In this document: one piece after another, positions 7,643 to 16,390 of the stretch
Numbering within the stretch: position 1 is the stretch's first letter
Layout of the letters: every line of letters begins with the position of its first letter
Source: Castellaniella sp041675725
Lineage (GTDB): Bacteria > Pseudomonadota > Gammaproteobacteria > Burkholderiales > Burkholderiaceae_B
Length of the DNA: 38,290 nucleotides
Reading direction: 5' to 3'
Assembly: GCF_041675725.1 (NCBI RefSeq)
Contig: NZ_JBAYTI010000030.1
Coordinates: forward strand, 1 to 38,290
Translations under genes and position numbers: made by a program
Notes under the pieces: model-generated
Database searches by the model: none
What the model was told of the DNA's origin: nothing
What the model saw: the letters and a program-made list of their open reading frames with translations, nothing else

Positions 7643-9169
7643 ATGACCCAGCCAACGGACTATCCCTCCATCGCCGCCCTGGGCAAGGCCCTGCGCGATC
7701 GGCGCGTCAGCGCGCTCGAACTGGCCACCGACGCGCTGCAGGCCGTGCACAACGGGCCGGATCCCCATCTGTTCCTGCACGTCGACGACGCCCTCACCCT
7801 GGCCCAGGCGCGCGCGGCAGATGCCTTGCTCGCGCAGGGCAAGGCGGGCCCGCTCGCCGGCATCCCCATCGCCCACAAAGACCTGTTCGTCACGCGCGGC
7901 TGGCGCACGACCGCAGCCAGCCGCATGCTCGCCGACTACGTCAGCCCATTCGACGCGACGGTGGTCGAACGTCTCGAACAGGCGGGTACCGTCTCGCTGG
8001 GCAAGCTGTCCTGCGATGAATTCGCCATGGGTTCGGGCAACGAAAACAGCGCCTTCGGCGCACTGCAAAATCCCCATGATCCCGACCGCGTGCCCGGCGG
8101 GTCCTCGGGCGGCTCCGCCGCCGCAGTGGCCGCCGGGCTCGTGCTGGGCACCACGGGCACCGACAGCGGCGGCTCGGTGCGCCAGCCCGCCGCCTACTGT
8201 GGCGTCAGCGGCATCAAGCCAACGTACGGCACGGTCTCGCGCTACGGCGTCATTGCCTATGCATCCAGCCTCGATCAGGCCGGTCCGCTGGCGCGCAGCG
8301 CCGCCGACCTGGTGCCGCTGCTCGATACGATGAGCGGCTTCGACATACAAGATTCCACCAGCCTCGAGACCTGCAACGGCGTGGCCAATGCGCCTGGGCG
8401 CATCACGGCCGCCTATGACCATTGCCGCGGGCTGTTCGGGTCGGGGGGCGGGCAGCCGCTGGCCGGCCTGCGCATCGGCGTGCCGCGCGAATTCTTCGGC
8501 GCCGGGCTGGCCACCGCGGTGGCCGATGCCATCGAGGCCGCCCTGCGGGTATTCGAATCCCTCGGCGCCCGGCGGGTCGACATCTCTCTGCCACTGACGC
8601 GCCTGGCGATTCCAGCCTACTACGTGATCGCACCGGCCGAAGCATCCAGCAACCTGGCTCGCTTCGATGGCGTACATTTTGGTTACCGTACGCCGCAGTA
8701 TCAGGATCTGCCCGACATGATCCGCCGTTCGCGCAGCGAAGCCCTCGGCCCCGAGGTGCGCAAGCGCATCCTGGTGGGCACCTACGTGCTGTCGCACGGC
8801 TACTACGACGCCTATTACCTGCAGGCCCAGCGCGTGCGCCGCATGGTGGCCAACGATTACCGGCAGGCACTCGACCAGGCCTGCGACGTCATCATGGGCC
8901 CGGTCACGCCCAACGTTGCGCGCCGCCGGGGCGACCACGACCACGACCCGATCGCTGACTGGCTGGGCGACATCTACACGCTGGGCGCGAACCTGGCGGG
9001 CCTGCCCGCCCTGTCCATCCCCTGCGGCCTGGGCGGCCCGGCCAAACACCTGCCCATCGGCTTGCAGATCATCGGGCGCCACTTCGACGAAGGGCGCTTG
9101 CTGGCCCTGGCCGACTGCTTCCAGCAGCACACCGACTGGCATCAACACACCCCGAGGCACGTCGCATGA
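7643..9169 (+). CDS. gatA: Glu/Asp-tRNA amidotransferase subunit A (GatA)
   Basis: This protein of 508 residues of the amidase-signature family hydrolyses glutamine and channels ammonia to GatB. The catalytic Ser-cisSer-Lys triad is complete: K79 in IAHKDLF, S154 in GGSSGGSAAA and S178 in GTDSGGSVRQPA, at the same numbers as in characterised GatA proteins. The ATG at 7643 is chosen over an earlier in-frame ATG at 7586 because the earlier one lies inside gatC and adds 19 residues unlike the family. The C-terminus overlaps gatB by ATGA. Length is slightly above the usual 485-490 residues. Confidence 0.97.
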   Translation: MTQPTDYPSIAALGKALRDRRVSALELATDALQAVHNGPDPHLFLHVDDALTLAQARAADALLAQGKAGPLAGIPIAHKDLFVTRGWRTTAASRMLADYVSPFDATVVERLEQAGTVSLGKLSCDEFAMGSGNENSAFGALQNPHDPDRVPGGSSGGSAAAVAAGLVLGTTGTDSGGSVRQPAAYCGVSGIKPTYGTVSRYGVIAYASSLDQAGPLARSAADLVPLLDTMSGFDIQDSTSLETCNGVANAPGRITAAYDHCRGLFGSGGGQPLAGLRIGVPREFFGAGLATAVADAIEAALRVFESLGARRVDISLPLTRLAIPAYYVIAPAEASSNLARFDGVHFGYRTPQYQDLPDMIRRSRSEALGPEVRKRILVGTYVLSHGYYDAYYLQAQRVRRMVANDYRQALDQACDVIMGPVTPNVARRRGDHDHDPIADWLGDIYTLGANLAGLPALSIPCGLGGPAKHLPIGLQIIGRHFDEGRLLALADCFQQHTDWHQHTPRHVA

Positions 9170-10623
9170 GTTGGGAAACCGTCATCGGGCTCGAAGTCCA
9201 TGCCCAGCTATCCACCCAGTCCAAGATCTTCTCACGCAGCAGCACCCGCTTCGGCGCAGCGCCCAACACCCAGGCCAGCGCGGTGGACATGGCCCTGCCG
9301 GGCACCCTGCCCGTCATGAACCGCGGGGCGGTCGAGCGGGCCATCCGCTTCGGCCTCGCGGTGGGCGCCCAGGTGGCCGAGCGCTCGATCTTCGCCCGCA
9401 AGAATTATTTTTACCCCGACCTGCCCAAGAACTATCAAATCAGCCAGTTCGAACACCCCATCGTGATCGGCGGTCAGCTCAAATTCCTGCTCGATGACCA
9501 CGAACACGTGGTGCACCTGACCCGCGCCCACCTCGAGGAAGACGCCGGCAAGTCGCTGCACGAGCATTTCACGGGTCCGCACGGCGAATCCTCCTCCGGC
9601 ATCGACCTCAACCGCGCCGGCACGCCGCTGCTCGAAATCGTGTCCGAACCCGAAATGCGCTCGGCCGCGCAAGCGGTGGCCTATGCCCGCACCCTGCACG
9701 CCCTGGTGGTCTGGCTGGGCATCTGCGACGGCAATATGCAGGAAGGCTCGTTCCGGGTCGATGCCAACGTGTCGGTACGGCCCCACGGACAGGCCGCGTT
9801 CGGCACCCGCTGCGAGATCAAGAACCTGAACTCCTTTCGCTTCCTCGAACGCGCCATCCTGCATGAAGCCCGGCGCCAGATCGAACTCATCGAAGACGGC
9901 GGCCAGGTCGTCCAGGAAACCCGCCTGTACGATGCCGACCTGGATGAAACACGCAGCATGCGCAGCAAGGAAGACGCACAAGACTACCGTTATTTCCCCG
10001 ATCCCGACCTGCCGCCGCTGGTGCTGTCCGCCGACTGGATCGAGGCCGTGCGCGCGGCCATGCCCGAGCTGCCTGCCGCCCGGCAGGCGCGGTTCCAGAC
10101 CGAACTGGGCCTGGGCGCCTACGACGCCGCACAGCTGACGATGCACCGTGCACTGGCCGATTATTTCGAGGCCTGTGTCGCCGGCCTGCCGGCCGGGCAG
10201 GCCAAACTGGCCGCCAACTGGATCCTGGGCGAGCTCAGCGCGGCCCTCAACCGCGGCGATACCGACATCACCGCATCGCCCGTTTCGCCTACGGCGCTGG
10301 CCGGCCTCATCGTGCGCATCATCGATGGCACCATCTCGAACAAGCTCGCGCGCGAAGTCTTTACCGCCATGTGGGCCGGCGAATGCGGCGGCGCGGCCGA
10401 CGACATCATCGCCGCCCGGGGCCTGAAGCAGATCACCGACAGCGGGGCCATCGAAGCGCTGGTCGACGAAGTGCTCGCAGCCCATCCGCAGATCATCGAA
10501 GAATACCGCGCCGGCAAGGACAAGGCCTTCAACTCGCTGGTCGGCCAGGTCATGAAGGCGGCCCGCGGCAAAGCCAACCCGCAGCAGGTGAACACCCTGC
10601 TGCGCCAAAAACTGGGCGGCTGA
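9166..10623 (+). CDS. gatB: Glu/Asp-tRNA amidotransferase subunit B (GatB)
   Basis: This protein of 485 residues binds the misacylated tRNA and performs its ATP-dependent amidation. The N-terminal signature WETVIGLEVHAQL, the central EEDAGKSLH and the DLNRAGTPLLEIVSEPEM block (151-170 region) are all typical, as is the C-terminal YqeY-like helical domain that grips the tRNA (about 330-485). The start overlaps the gatA stop (ATGA). It is the last gene of gatCAB and converges with pyrE 53 bp downstream. Confidence 0.97.
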   Translation: MSWETVIGLEVHAQLSTQSKIFSRSSTRFGAAPNTQASAVDMALPGTLPVMNRGAVERAIRFGLAVGAQVAERSIFARKNYFYPDLPKNYQISQFEHPIVIGGQLKFLLDDHEHVVHLTRAHLEEDAGKSLHEHFTGPHGESSSGIDLNRAGTPLLEIVSEPEMRSAAQAVAYARTLHALVVWLGICDGNMQEGSFRVDANVSVRPHGQAAFGTRCEIKNLNSFRFLERAILHEARRQIELIEDGGQVVQETRLYDADLDETRSMRSKEDAQDYRYFPDPDLPPLVLSADWIEAVRAAMPELPAARQARFQTELGLGAYDAAQLTMHRALADYFEACVAGLPAGQAKLAANWILGELSAALNRGDTDITASPVSPTALAGLIVRIIDGTISNKLAREVFTAMWAGECGGAADDIIAARGLKQITDSGAIEALVDEVLAAHPQIIEEYRAGKDKAFNSLVGQVMKAARGKANPQQVNTLLRQKLGG

Positions 10624-10658
10624 CGACGCCACCTGCCGCCGCCGGCTGGCCGTGGCCC

Positions 10659-10697
10659 GCCCGCTACGGCGGGGCCTCAGGCCACGCCGTAGCGGGC
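10659..10697. terminator. Candidate shared hairpin between convergent gatB and pyrE
   Basis: A perfect 13-bp inverted repeat (GCCCGCTACGGCG at 10659-10671, its complement at 10685-10697) encloses a 13-base loop. The right arm lies inside the last codons of pyrE and the loop contains its stop codon. There is no T-tract on either side, so it is not a classical intrinsic terminator. Position between convergent genes suggests bidirectional termination or mRNA 3'-end protection; this is inferred. Confidence 0.45.
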
Positions 10698-11345
10698 CCG
10701 GTAGGCCGCCACCGCCTCGCGGTGACCCGCCCAGGCCGGCTCGTGCTCGAGCAAGGCCATGATGTCGTCCAGCGTCGCGATACTGACGACCGGGATGCCG
10801 TGCGCCCGCGTCACCTCGGCCACGGCCGAGCACGCATCGAGCCGGTCGTCGGCGCCCGCCTTTTCCATGCGGTCCAGCGCGATCAGCACCGCCACGGGCT
10901 GAGCGCCCGCCGCATGGATCAGGGCCACCGATTCGCGCACCGAGGTGCCGGCCGTGATGACATCGTCCACGATCACCACGCGCCCGCGCAGCGGCGCCCC
11001 CACCAGCACGCCCCCCTCTCCGTGATCCTTGGCCTCTTTGCGGTTGAAGGCGAAGGGAACCGCCCGCCCGCCCAGGTCGGGCGCGGACAGCGCGATCGCC
11101 GTCGTGGTCACCAGCGGGATGCCCTTGTAAGCCGGGCCGAACAGCATATCGAAACCCACGGCGGCGTCCACCAGGGCGCGGGCATAAAAACGCCCCAGCT
11201 GCCCCACGCTGTCCCCCCGATTGAACAGCCCCGCGTTGAAAAAATAGGGACTCAGGCGCCCGGATTTGGTCTGGAAGCGGCCAAAGCGCAGAACATCGTG
11301 GGCGAGGGCGAAACGGACAAACTCGCGGGCCGGCGAATCGGACAT
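10677..11345 (-). CDS. pyrE: Orotate phosphoribosyltransferase PyrE
   Basis: This protein of 222 residues joins orotate to PRPP to give orotidine 5'-phosphate in pyrimidine synthesis. It shows the substrate loop around FGRFQTKSGRLSPYFFNAG (21-39), the PAYKGIPLV segment (71-79), the flexible loop FNRKEAKDHGEGG (100-112), and the PRPP-binding motif VVIVDDVITAGTS (123-135). Length is normal. It is a single gene divergent from an exonuclease III gene and convergent with gatB. Confidence 0.97.
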   Translation of the reverse strand: MSDSPAREFVRFALAHDVLRFGRFQTKSGRLSPYFFNAGLFNRGDSVGQLGRFYARALVDAAVGFDMLFGPAYKGIPLVTTTAIALSAPDLGGRAVPFAFNRKEAKDHGEGGVLVGAPLRGRVVIVDDVITAGTSVRESVALIHAAGAQPVAVLIALDRMEKAGADDRLDACSAVAEVTRAHGIPVVSIATLDDIMALLEHEPAWAGHREAVAAYRARYGVA

Positions 11346-11418
11346 GGCGGACCTCGATGAAAGAAAACCGACATTATCGGATAATTCAAAGGGTCAGTCG
11401 CCAGAACCGGAGCCCAAT
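11346..11418. promoter_or_regulatory. Palindromic divergent promoter between pyrE and the exonuclease III gene
   Basis: The gap contains a perfect 13-bp palindrome, ATTATCGGATAAT (11373-11385). Each strand of it reads GATAAT, a good -10 hexamer: 11380-11385 toward the exonuclease gene (start site near 11392) and 11378-11373 toward pyrE (start site near 11366). No convincing -35 element is visible on either strand. One self-complementary element could therefore fire in both directions, or be an operator over both. The palindrome is seen; promoter use is inferred. Confidence 0.5.
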
Positions 11419-12216
11419 GTGTTGCGTATCACCACCCTCAACGTCAACGGCATTCGTGCCGCCTTTCGCAAGGGCCTGGCCGATTGGCTCGACCGAGTCC
11501 AGCCGGATATCGTCTGCCTGCAGGAAATCAAGATCCAGGAGGCAGACCTGAAAGACGCCATGCGCCATCCGGGCGCCTACACCGGCCACTTCTTTCACGC
11601 AGAAAAAAAAGGCTACAGCGGCACCGGCCTCTATACCCGCCGGCCGCCAGAGCGCGTGGCTGCGGGCATGGACGCCCCCGAATTCGATGCCGAAGGCCGC
11701 ATCCTGCGGGCCGACTGGCCCGGCCTGACCGTCATCAGCGCCTACCTGCCGTCGGGCACCAGCGGCGACATCCGCCAAGACGCCAAATACCGCTTCCTGG
11801 ACCACTTCGAACGGTGGCTGGGCGACCTGATGGCCGAGCATGAACGCGATGGCCGCGAATTCGTGATCTGCGGCGACTGGAACATCGCCCACCGGGAAAT
11901 CGACCTGAAGAACTGGCGCGGCAACCAAAAGAACAGCGGTTTCCTGCCCGAAGAACGCGCCTGGATGAGCAAGGTGTTCGAGACACTGGGCTGGGTGGAT
12001 GTCTACCGCAGCCTGCATCCGGACACCACGGGCGAGGCCTACACCTGGTGGAGCAACCGCGGCCAGGCCTGGGCCAAGAACGTGGGCTGGCGCATCGACT
12101 ACCAGGTGGCGACGCCGGGCCTGGCCGCCCAGGCCCGCCAGGCCGAAATCTACAAAGATGAGCGCTTCAGCGACCACGCCCCGCTGAGCATCGACTACGA
12201 ACGCCCCTGGCCCTGA
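11419..12216 (+). CDS. xthA: Exodeoxyribonuclease III (Xth family)
   Basis: This protein of 265 residues of the exonuclease III/AP-endonuclease family cuts DNA 5' to abasic sites and degrades 3' ends. Family motifs are present in order: LNVNGIRAAF (metal site Asn), CLQEIKIQ (metal Glu), GYSGTGLYTR, the ICGDWNIAHREIDLKN block (catalytic Asp and Asn), WWSNRGQAWAKNVGWRIDY, and FSDHAPLSID (the catalytic Asp-His pair). A GTG at 11419 is preferred as start: family members begin within a few residues of the first beta strand, and CGGAG sits 6 bases upstream. In-frame ATGs at 11266 and 11344 exist, but they add residues not typical of the family and run into pyrE. It ends 3 bases before a convergent transporter gene. 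Confidence 0.93.
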   Translation: MLRITTLNVNGIRAAFRKGLADWLDRVQPDIVCLQEIKIQEADLKDAMRHPGAYTGHFFHAEKKGYSGTGLYTRRPPERVAAGMDAPEFDAEGRILRADWPGLTVISAYLPSGTSGDIRQDAKYRFLDHFERWLGDLMAEHERDGREFVICGDWNIAHREIDLKNWRGNQKNSGFLPEERAWMSKVFETLGWVDVYRSLHPDTTGEAYTWWSNRGQAWAKNVGWRIDYQVATPGLAAQARQAEIYKDERFSDHAPLSIDYERPWP

Positions 12217-12219
12217 ACG

Positions 12220-13218
12220 TCAGCCTGCAAACGCCCGCAGGCCCGGATCGGTGCGCTGATAATTCTGCGCCAACATGGCACAGACCATCAGCTGGACCTG
12301 ATGGAAGATCATGAGCGGCAAGAGCGCGGGCCCAATGGCGGTGGCGCTGAACAGCACACCCGCCATGGGCACCCCGGTGGCCATGCTTTTCTTGGAGCCG
12401 CAGAAGACGATGGTGATTTCATCGGCCCGATTGAACCCGAGCTTGCGCGTGGACCAGGTGTTGAGCACCAGCACCCCCGCCAGCAGTACGCAGCAGACGA
12501 CCAACAGCCACGACAGGGACGCGATGTCGACCGTCAGCCACAGCCCACCGATGACCGATTCGCTGAACGCCGTATAGACCACCAGCAGAATCGAGCTCTG
12601 ATCGACACGACCGATCAGGCGGCGATGCCGGTCCATCCAGGCACCGATCAGCGGGCGCATCAAATGGCCGGCCACGAACGGCAACAGGATCTGCACGCTG
12701 ATGCGGCCGATGGCTTGCAGCATCGAGCTGCCGCCGAGCGCGGCCGTGTCGGCATCCAGGAAGAAACGCAGCAGGATGGGGGTGAGTACGATGCCCACGA
12801 TGCTCGAGGCCGAGGCCGCGCACACGGCGGCCGGCACGTTGCCCCGGGCAATGGATGTGAAGGCGATGGCCGACTGCACCGTACCCGGCAGCACGCACAG
12901 GTAGATGACCCCCACGGTCAGGGGCTCGCCCAGCAGGGGCAGCAGGACGGGCCGGAACATCCACCCCAGGAGGGGGAAAAACACGAACGTCCAGAGAAAG
13001 ACCAGCCCGTGCAGGCGCCAGTGCGTAGCCCCCGCAATGATGGCCTGGCGCGAAAGCTTGGCCCCATGCAGGAAAAACAGCAGCGTGATCGCGGCTGCGG
13101 TGAGCCCTTCGAAAAATACCGCACCCTGGCCCTGGGCCGGCAACACGGTTGCGGCCACGACGACGGCGACGAGGGTCAGCGTGAACCGATCGAGGAGTAA
13201 ACGCAGCTTCGATACCAT
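12220..13218 (-). CDS. SBF-like (YfeH-type) bile acid:sodium symporter family protein
   Basis: This membrane protein of 332 residues has about ten hydrophobic segments. The motifs FFEGLTAAAITLLFFLHGAKLS (cited by position, about 33-54), GTVQSAIAFTSIARGN and CGSKKSMATGVPMA are those of the YfeH branch of the SBF-like (PF13593) family. The family is related to sodium/bile acid symporters, but the substrate of this branch is not established. The start at 13218 is chosen by resemblance to YfeH N-termini; another in-frame ATG at 13236 would add six residues and overlap the upstream gene by 14 bp. It follows the AmpG-like gene by 4 bp, so the two are probably co-transcribed. Confidence 0.88.
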   Translation of the reverse strand: MVSKLRLLLDRFTLTLVAVVVAATVLPAQGQGAVFFEGLTAAAITLLFFLHGAKLSRQAIIAGATHWRLHGLVFLWTFVFFPLLGWMFRPVLLPLLGEPLTVGVIYLCVLPGTVQSAIAFTSIARGNVPAAVCAASASSIVGIVLTPILLRFFLDADTAALGGSSMLQAIGRISVQILLPFVAGHLMRPLIGAWMDRHRRLIGRVDQSSILLVVYTAFSESVIGGLWLTVDIASLSWLLVVCCVLLAGVLVLNTWSTRKLGFNRADEITIVFCGSKKSMATGVPMAGVLFSATAIGPALLPLMIFHQVQLMVCAMLAQNYQRTDPGLRAFAG

Positions 13219-13222
13219 GGGC

Positions 13223-14464
13223 TCAGACGGGTGCATCCAGTCGCTGGATCAGGTTGCGCATGAGCCACAGCAGCCAGAGGCCCGGCAGGGCGATCAGCAC
13301 GGTGCCCAGAAAGAATTCCGGCCAACCCAGCCAGCCCACCAGCACCGGCGTGAGCGGGCCCGCCAGATAGGTGCGCCCCACGGCCGACAAGGCCGACAGC
13401 AAGGCGAACTGCGTGGCCGAAAACTGCGCCTGACACAGGCCCATCAGCAGGGCGACGAACGCCGCCGTACCCAGGCCGCCGCACAGGTTCTCCACGGCCA
13501 CCACGCTGGCCATGGACAGCAGGTACGGGGGCGTGATGGCCAGGGCCCAGTAGCCCAGGTTGGACACGGCCTGCAGAATGCCGAACCACATCAGGGCGCG
13601 ATACAAGCCCATGCGCGCCATGAACGCCCCCCCCGCCAATGCGCCGATAATGGTGGCCGCCAGGCCGAACACCTTGTTCACCATGCCGACTTCGGTGACG
13701 TCGAAACCCGCGCCACGCAGCAGGAACGTGGTCGACAAAGCACCCGCAAAGGCATCGCCCAGCTTGTAGAAAATGATCAGCAGCAGGATCGCCCAAGCGC
13801 CCGGCCGGCCGAAGAACTCGCGCAACGGCTCGACCACCGCTTCGCGCAGCCTGCGTGGCGCCGCCACCGCCTGCTCGGGTTCGGGCGCCCACAAAGTGGC
13901 CAGCGAAGCCAGCGCCATGAGCGCGCCCATGAGCATGTACATGGCGCCCCATCCGAGCCATTGGTCGGCGATGATCAGGGCAAGCCCGCCGGACACCACC
14001 ATGGCCAGGCGATACCCCATCACCTTGAGCGCGGCCCCGGCCGCGCGCTCGTCGTGGCGCAGCACGTCGGTGCTGTAGGCATCGAAGGCAATGTCCTGCG
14101 TGGCCGAAAGAAAGGCCACCCAGACGGCCAACAAGGCAAGCACGTGCAGTTCGGCCGACGGTGAGAACAGCCCCATGGCCGCGATCGAGGCGGCCAACAG
14201 CCACTGGGTCAGGAAGACCCAGCTGCGCCGCCGCCCCAGCCATGGCGGGGCCCAGCGATCGATGAGCGGCGCCCAAAGAAATTTCAGCGTATAGGCGGTA
14301 CCCACCAAGGTCAGGAAGCCGATGTTCTGCAGCGACACCTGCTCGACCGTGGCCCAGGCCTGCAGCGTGCCGGATGTCAGGGCCAGGGGCAGCCCGCTGG
14401 CAAACCCCAGCACGAGCAGCGGCAGCACCCGGTGACGGCCATAGATGGCCCAGTTGCCTTTCAT
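13223..14464 (-). CDS. ampG: AmpG-type muropeptide permease (MFS)
   Basis: This protein of 413 residues has about twelve membrane segments of the major facilitator superfamily. The AmpG-like N-terminus is clear: GFASGLPLALTSGTLQAW, then KFLWAPLIDRW, then the signature loop SATQDIAFDAYSTDVL. AmpG imports N-acetylglucosaminyl-anhydromuramyl peptides from the periplasm for cell-wall recycling. The protein lacks the extra C-terminal helices of E. coli AmpG (491 residues) but is close to shorter AmpG proteins of other bacteria. The start at 14464 follows from family alignment; the frame is open upstream into metW. It begins 13 bases after the metW stop. Substrate is inferred from the family only. 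Confidence 0.85.
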   Translation of the reverse strand: MKGNWAIYGRHRVLPLLVLGFASGLPLALTSGTLQAWATVEQVSLQNIGFLTLVGTAYTLKFLWAPLIDRWAPPWLGRRRSWVFLTQWLLAASIAAMGLFSPSAELHVLALLAVWVAFLSATQDIAFDAYSTDVLRHDERAAGAALKVMGYRLAMVVSGGLALIIADQWLGWGAMYMLMGALMALASLATLWAPEPEQAVAAPRRLREAVVEPLREFFGRPGAWAILLLIIFYKLGDAFAGALSTTFLLRGAGFDVTEVGMVNKVFGLAATIIGALAGGAFMARMGLYRALMWFGILQAVSNLGYWALAITPPYLLSMASVVAVENLCGGLGTAAFVALLMGLCQAQFSATQFALLSALSAVGRTYLAGPLTPVLVGWLGWPEFFLGTVLIALPGLWLLWLMRNLIQRLDAPV

Positions 14465-14477
14465 GGAAAACGGCCAG

Positions 14478-15152
14478 TCACGTGGCGGGCCCCCCTGGGA
14501 CGGGCGATTCGAAGTGGTAGACCGCCAGCGTGCTGCGCCAGCCCCGCAGATGGCGGATCTCGCGCGTGCCGCGAAAGGTGGCCAGGTCGATGATGCGCAA
14601 GCCCAGCTGCCGGGCCAGTGCCTCGAAATCACGCAAAGTGCACAAGTGAATATTGGGCGTGTCGTACCACTGATAGGGCATTTGCTCGCTCACCGGCATG
14701 CGGCCGCGCAAGATCGACCAGCCATGCGGCCAATAGCCGAAATTGGGGAAGGACACCACCCCGTGGCGTGCCACCCGGGCCATTTCGCGCAGGATGTGCT
14801 CGGTATGGTGCATCGATTGCAGGGTTTGCGACAACACCACCGTATCGAACTGCTGGTCGCCAAACAGCGCAAGCCCCTCTTCGAGGTTTTGCTGGATCAC
14901 GCAGACCCCGCGACGGATGGCGCTGATCACGTGGTCATCGTCGATCTCGACCCCGGCGCCCTGGACGTGCCGGGTCTCCTGCAGATGCAGCAGCAGGCTG
15001 CCGTCGCCGCACCCCAGGTCCAGTACCCGGCTGCCGGGCCGGATCCACTGCGCAATGCGCTGCAGGTCGATGCGCAGCTGGCCGGGCGTTGGCCCTTCAT
15101 ATCGGGGCGGGCTCACAGGCGCCAGGGCGGGGGGACGAGCAGCCTGTGTCAT
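14478..15152 (-). CDS. metW: Methionine biosynthesis protein MetW
   Basis: This protein of 224 residues is a SAM-dependent methyltransferase-fold protein. The SAM-binding motif VLDLGCGDGSLL lies near residue 43, followed by GVEIDDDHV and the post-motif DTVVLSQTLQ. The MetW-specific FPNFGYWPHG and YQWYDTPNIHLCTLRDFE stretches are both present. In Proteobacteria MetW is encoded directly after MetX and is needed for full homoserine acyltransferase activity. It is not known to be a true methyltransferase here. The start overlaps the metX stop (ATGA), which supports coupled synthesis of the two partners. Confidence 0.95.
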   Translation of the reverse strand: MTQAARPPALAPVSPPRYEGPTPGQLRIDLQRIAQWIRPGSRVLDLGCGDGSLLLHLQETRHVQGAGVEIDDDHVISAIRRGVCVIQQNLEEGLALFGDQQFDTVVLSQTLQSMHHTEHILREMARVARHGVVSFPNFGYWPHGWSILRGRMPVSEQMPYQWYDTPNIHLCTLRDFEALARQLGLRIIDLATFRGTREIRHLRGWRSTLAVYHFESPVPGGPAT

Positions 15153-16390
15153 GCCAGCACCCCGGTGGTGCGCGAACGCATGGGCAGGCCCAACCGCCTG
15201 GCCATATCATCGAAATAGCCCTGCACGACCGCGTGGTAGCGCGTGTCGCCCAGCAGGAAGGCGTCGTGTCCGTGCGGCGCATCGATTTCGGCGTAGGACA
15301 CCTGGCGCTGGTTCTTGAGCAGGGCGCGCACGATCTCGCGCGAATGCTTGGGTGCGAAGCGCCAGTCTGTCGTGAAGGAGACCAGCAGAAAACGCGCGCG
15401 CGTGGCCGCCAGGGCCTGCGCCAGATCCCCCCCGTGGGCGCGGGCCGGATCGAAGTAATCGAGGGCCCGCGTCAGCAACAGATATGTGTTGGCGTCGAAG
15501 TAGCGCGAGAATTTTTCGCCCTGATGGCGCAAGTAGGATTCGATCTCGAATTCGATGTCGTAATGGTAGCGATAGTCGCCATTGGGGCCCGGCGCCCTTT
15601 GGGTGCGCCCGAAGCGGCTGGCCATGACGGCATCGGACTGATAGGTGATATGCCCCACCATGCGCGCCACCGACAGGCCATGCGCAGGCACCACGCCGTG
15701 TTCGTGATAACGGCCGCCATGGAAATCCGGATCGGTCGTGATCGCCCGGCGTGCGACCTCGTTGAAGGCGATGTTCTGTGCCGAAAGGCGGGGCGTGCTG
15801 GCAATCACCACGCAGTCGCCCACCCGCTCGGGCTGGGAGATCGCCCAACTGAGCGCCTGCATGCCCCCCAGCGACCCGCCCATGACGGCGGCAAAGCGAC
15901 GGATGCCGAAGTAATCCGCGACACGGGCCTGGGCATGCACCCAGTCTTCGACGGTGAGCAGCGGGAAATCGGCCCCCCATGGCTTGCCGGTGCGCGGATT
16001 CAGGGTGGTCGGCCCGGTGGACCCGAAGCAGGAACCGAGGTTGTTGATGCCCATGACGTAAAAGCGATCCGTGTCCACTGCCTTGCCAGGGCCGACCATG
16101 TTGTCCCACCAACCGATCTGGCTCGGATGGTCGGCATCCATGCCAGCCACGTGATGGGATGCGTTCAGGGCATGGCAGATCAGTACCGCATTGTTGCGTT
16201 CGGCGTTGAGTTCGCCATAGGTTTCGACGGCCAGCGTGAATTCGGGCAGCACCTGCCCGCTGGACAAGACCAGCGGCTCGGAGAACGCGATGTATTCAGG
16301 CGACACCAAACCCACGCTGCCTTCAGGGATCTCGGGGCCGGCTGGCGATGGCTGAAGGGGCGGTTTGGAAACGGGGACGGAATGGGTCAT
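15149..16390 (-). CDS. metX: Homoserine O-acyltransferase MetX (probably O-succinyltransferase)
   Basis: This protein of 413 residues with an alpha/beta-hydrolase fold activates homoserine in methionine synthesis. The catalytic triad is S173 in GGSLGGMQ, D342 in TTDWRF and H375 in HGHDAF. The substrate loop reads NNLGSCFGSTGPTTLNP (116-132). Many proteobacterial MetX proteins once called acetyltransferases use succinyl-CoA (the MetXS group), and the SCFGSTGP form with MetW next door fits that group. Acyl specificity is inferred. A strong Shine-Dalgarno sequence (AAAGAGGT) sits just before the ATG. The hydrophilic N-terminus of about 25 residues is a little longer than usual. Confidence 0.94.
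   Translation of the reverse strand: MTHSVPVSKPPLQPSPAGPEIPEGSVGLVSPEYIAFSEPLVLSSGQVLPEFTLAVETYGELNAERNNAVLICHALNASHHVAGMDADHPSQIGWWDNMVGPGKAVDTDRFYVMGINNLGSCFGSTGPTTLNPRTGKPWGADFPLLTVEDWVHAQARVADYFGIRRFAAVMGGSLGGMQALSWAISQPERVGDCVVIASTPRLSAQNIAFNEVARRAITTDPDFHGGRYHEHGVVPAHGLSVARMVGHITYQSDAVMASRFGRTQRAPGPNGDYRYHYDIEFEIESYLRHQGEKFSRYFDANTYLLLTRALDYFDPARAHGGDLAQALAATRARFLLVSFTTDWRFAPKHSREIVRALLKNQRQVSYAEIDAPHGHDAFLLGDTRYHAVVQGYFDDMARRLGLPMRSRTTGVLA

Noticed and set aside
7628..9160. 510-codon minus-strand frame opposite gatA
   Set aside because: It mirrors the gatA frame, has no recognisable motif, and gatA has all catalytic residues.
9232..10833. 533-codon minus-strand frame opposite gatB
   Set aside because: It is an antisense shadow of gatB that runs into pyrE.
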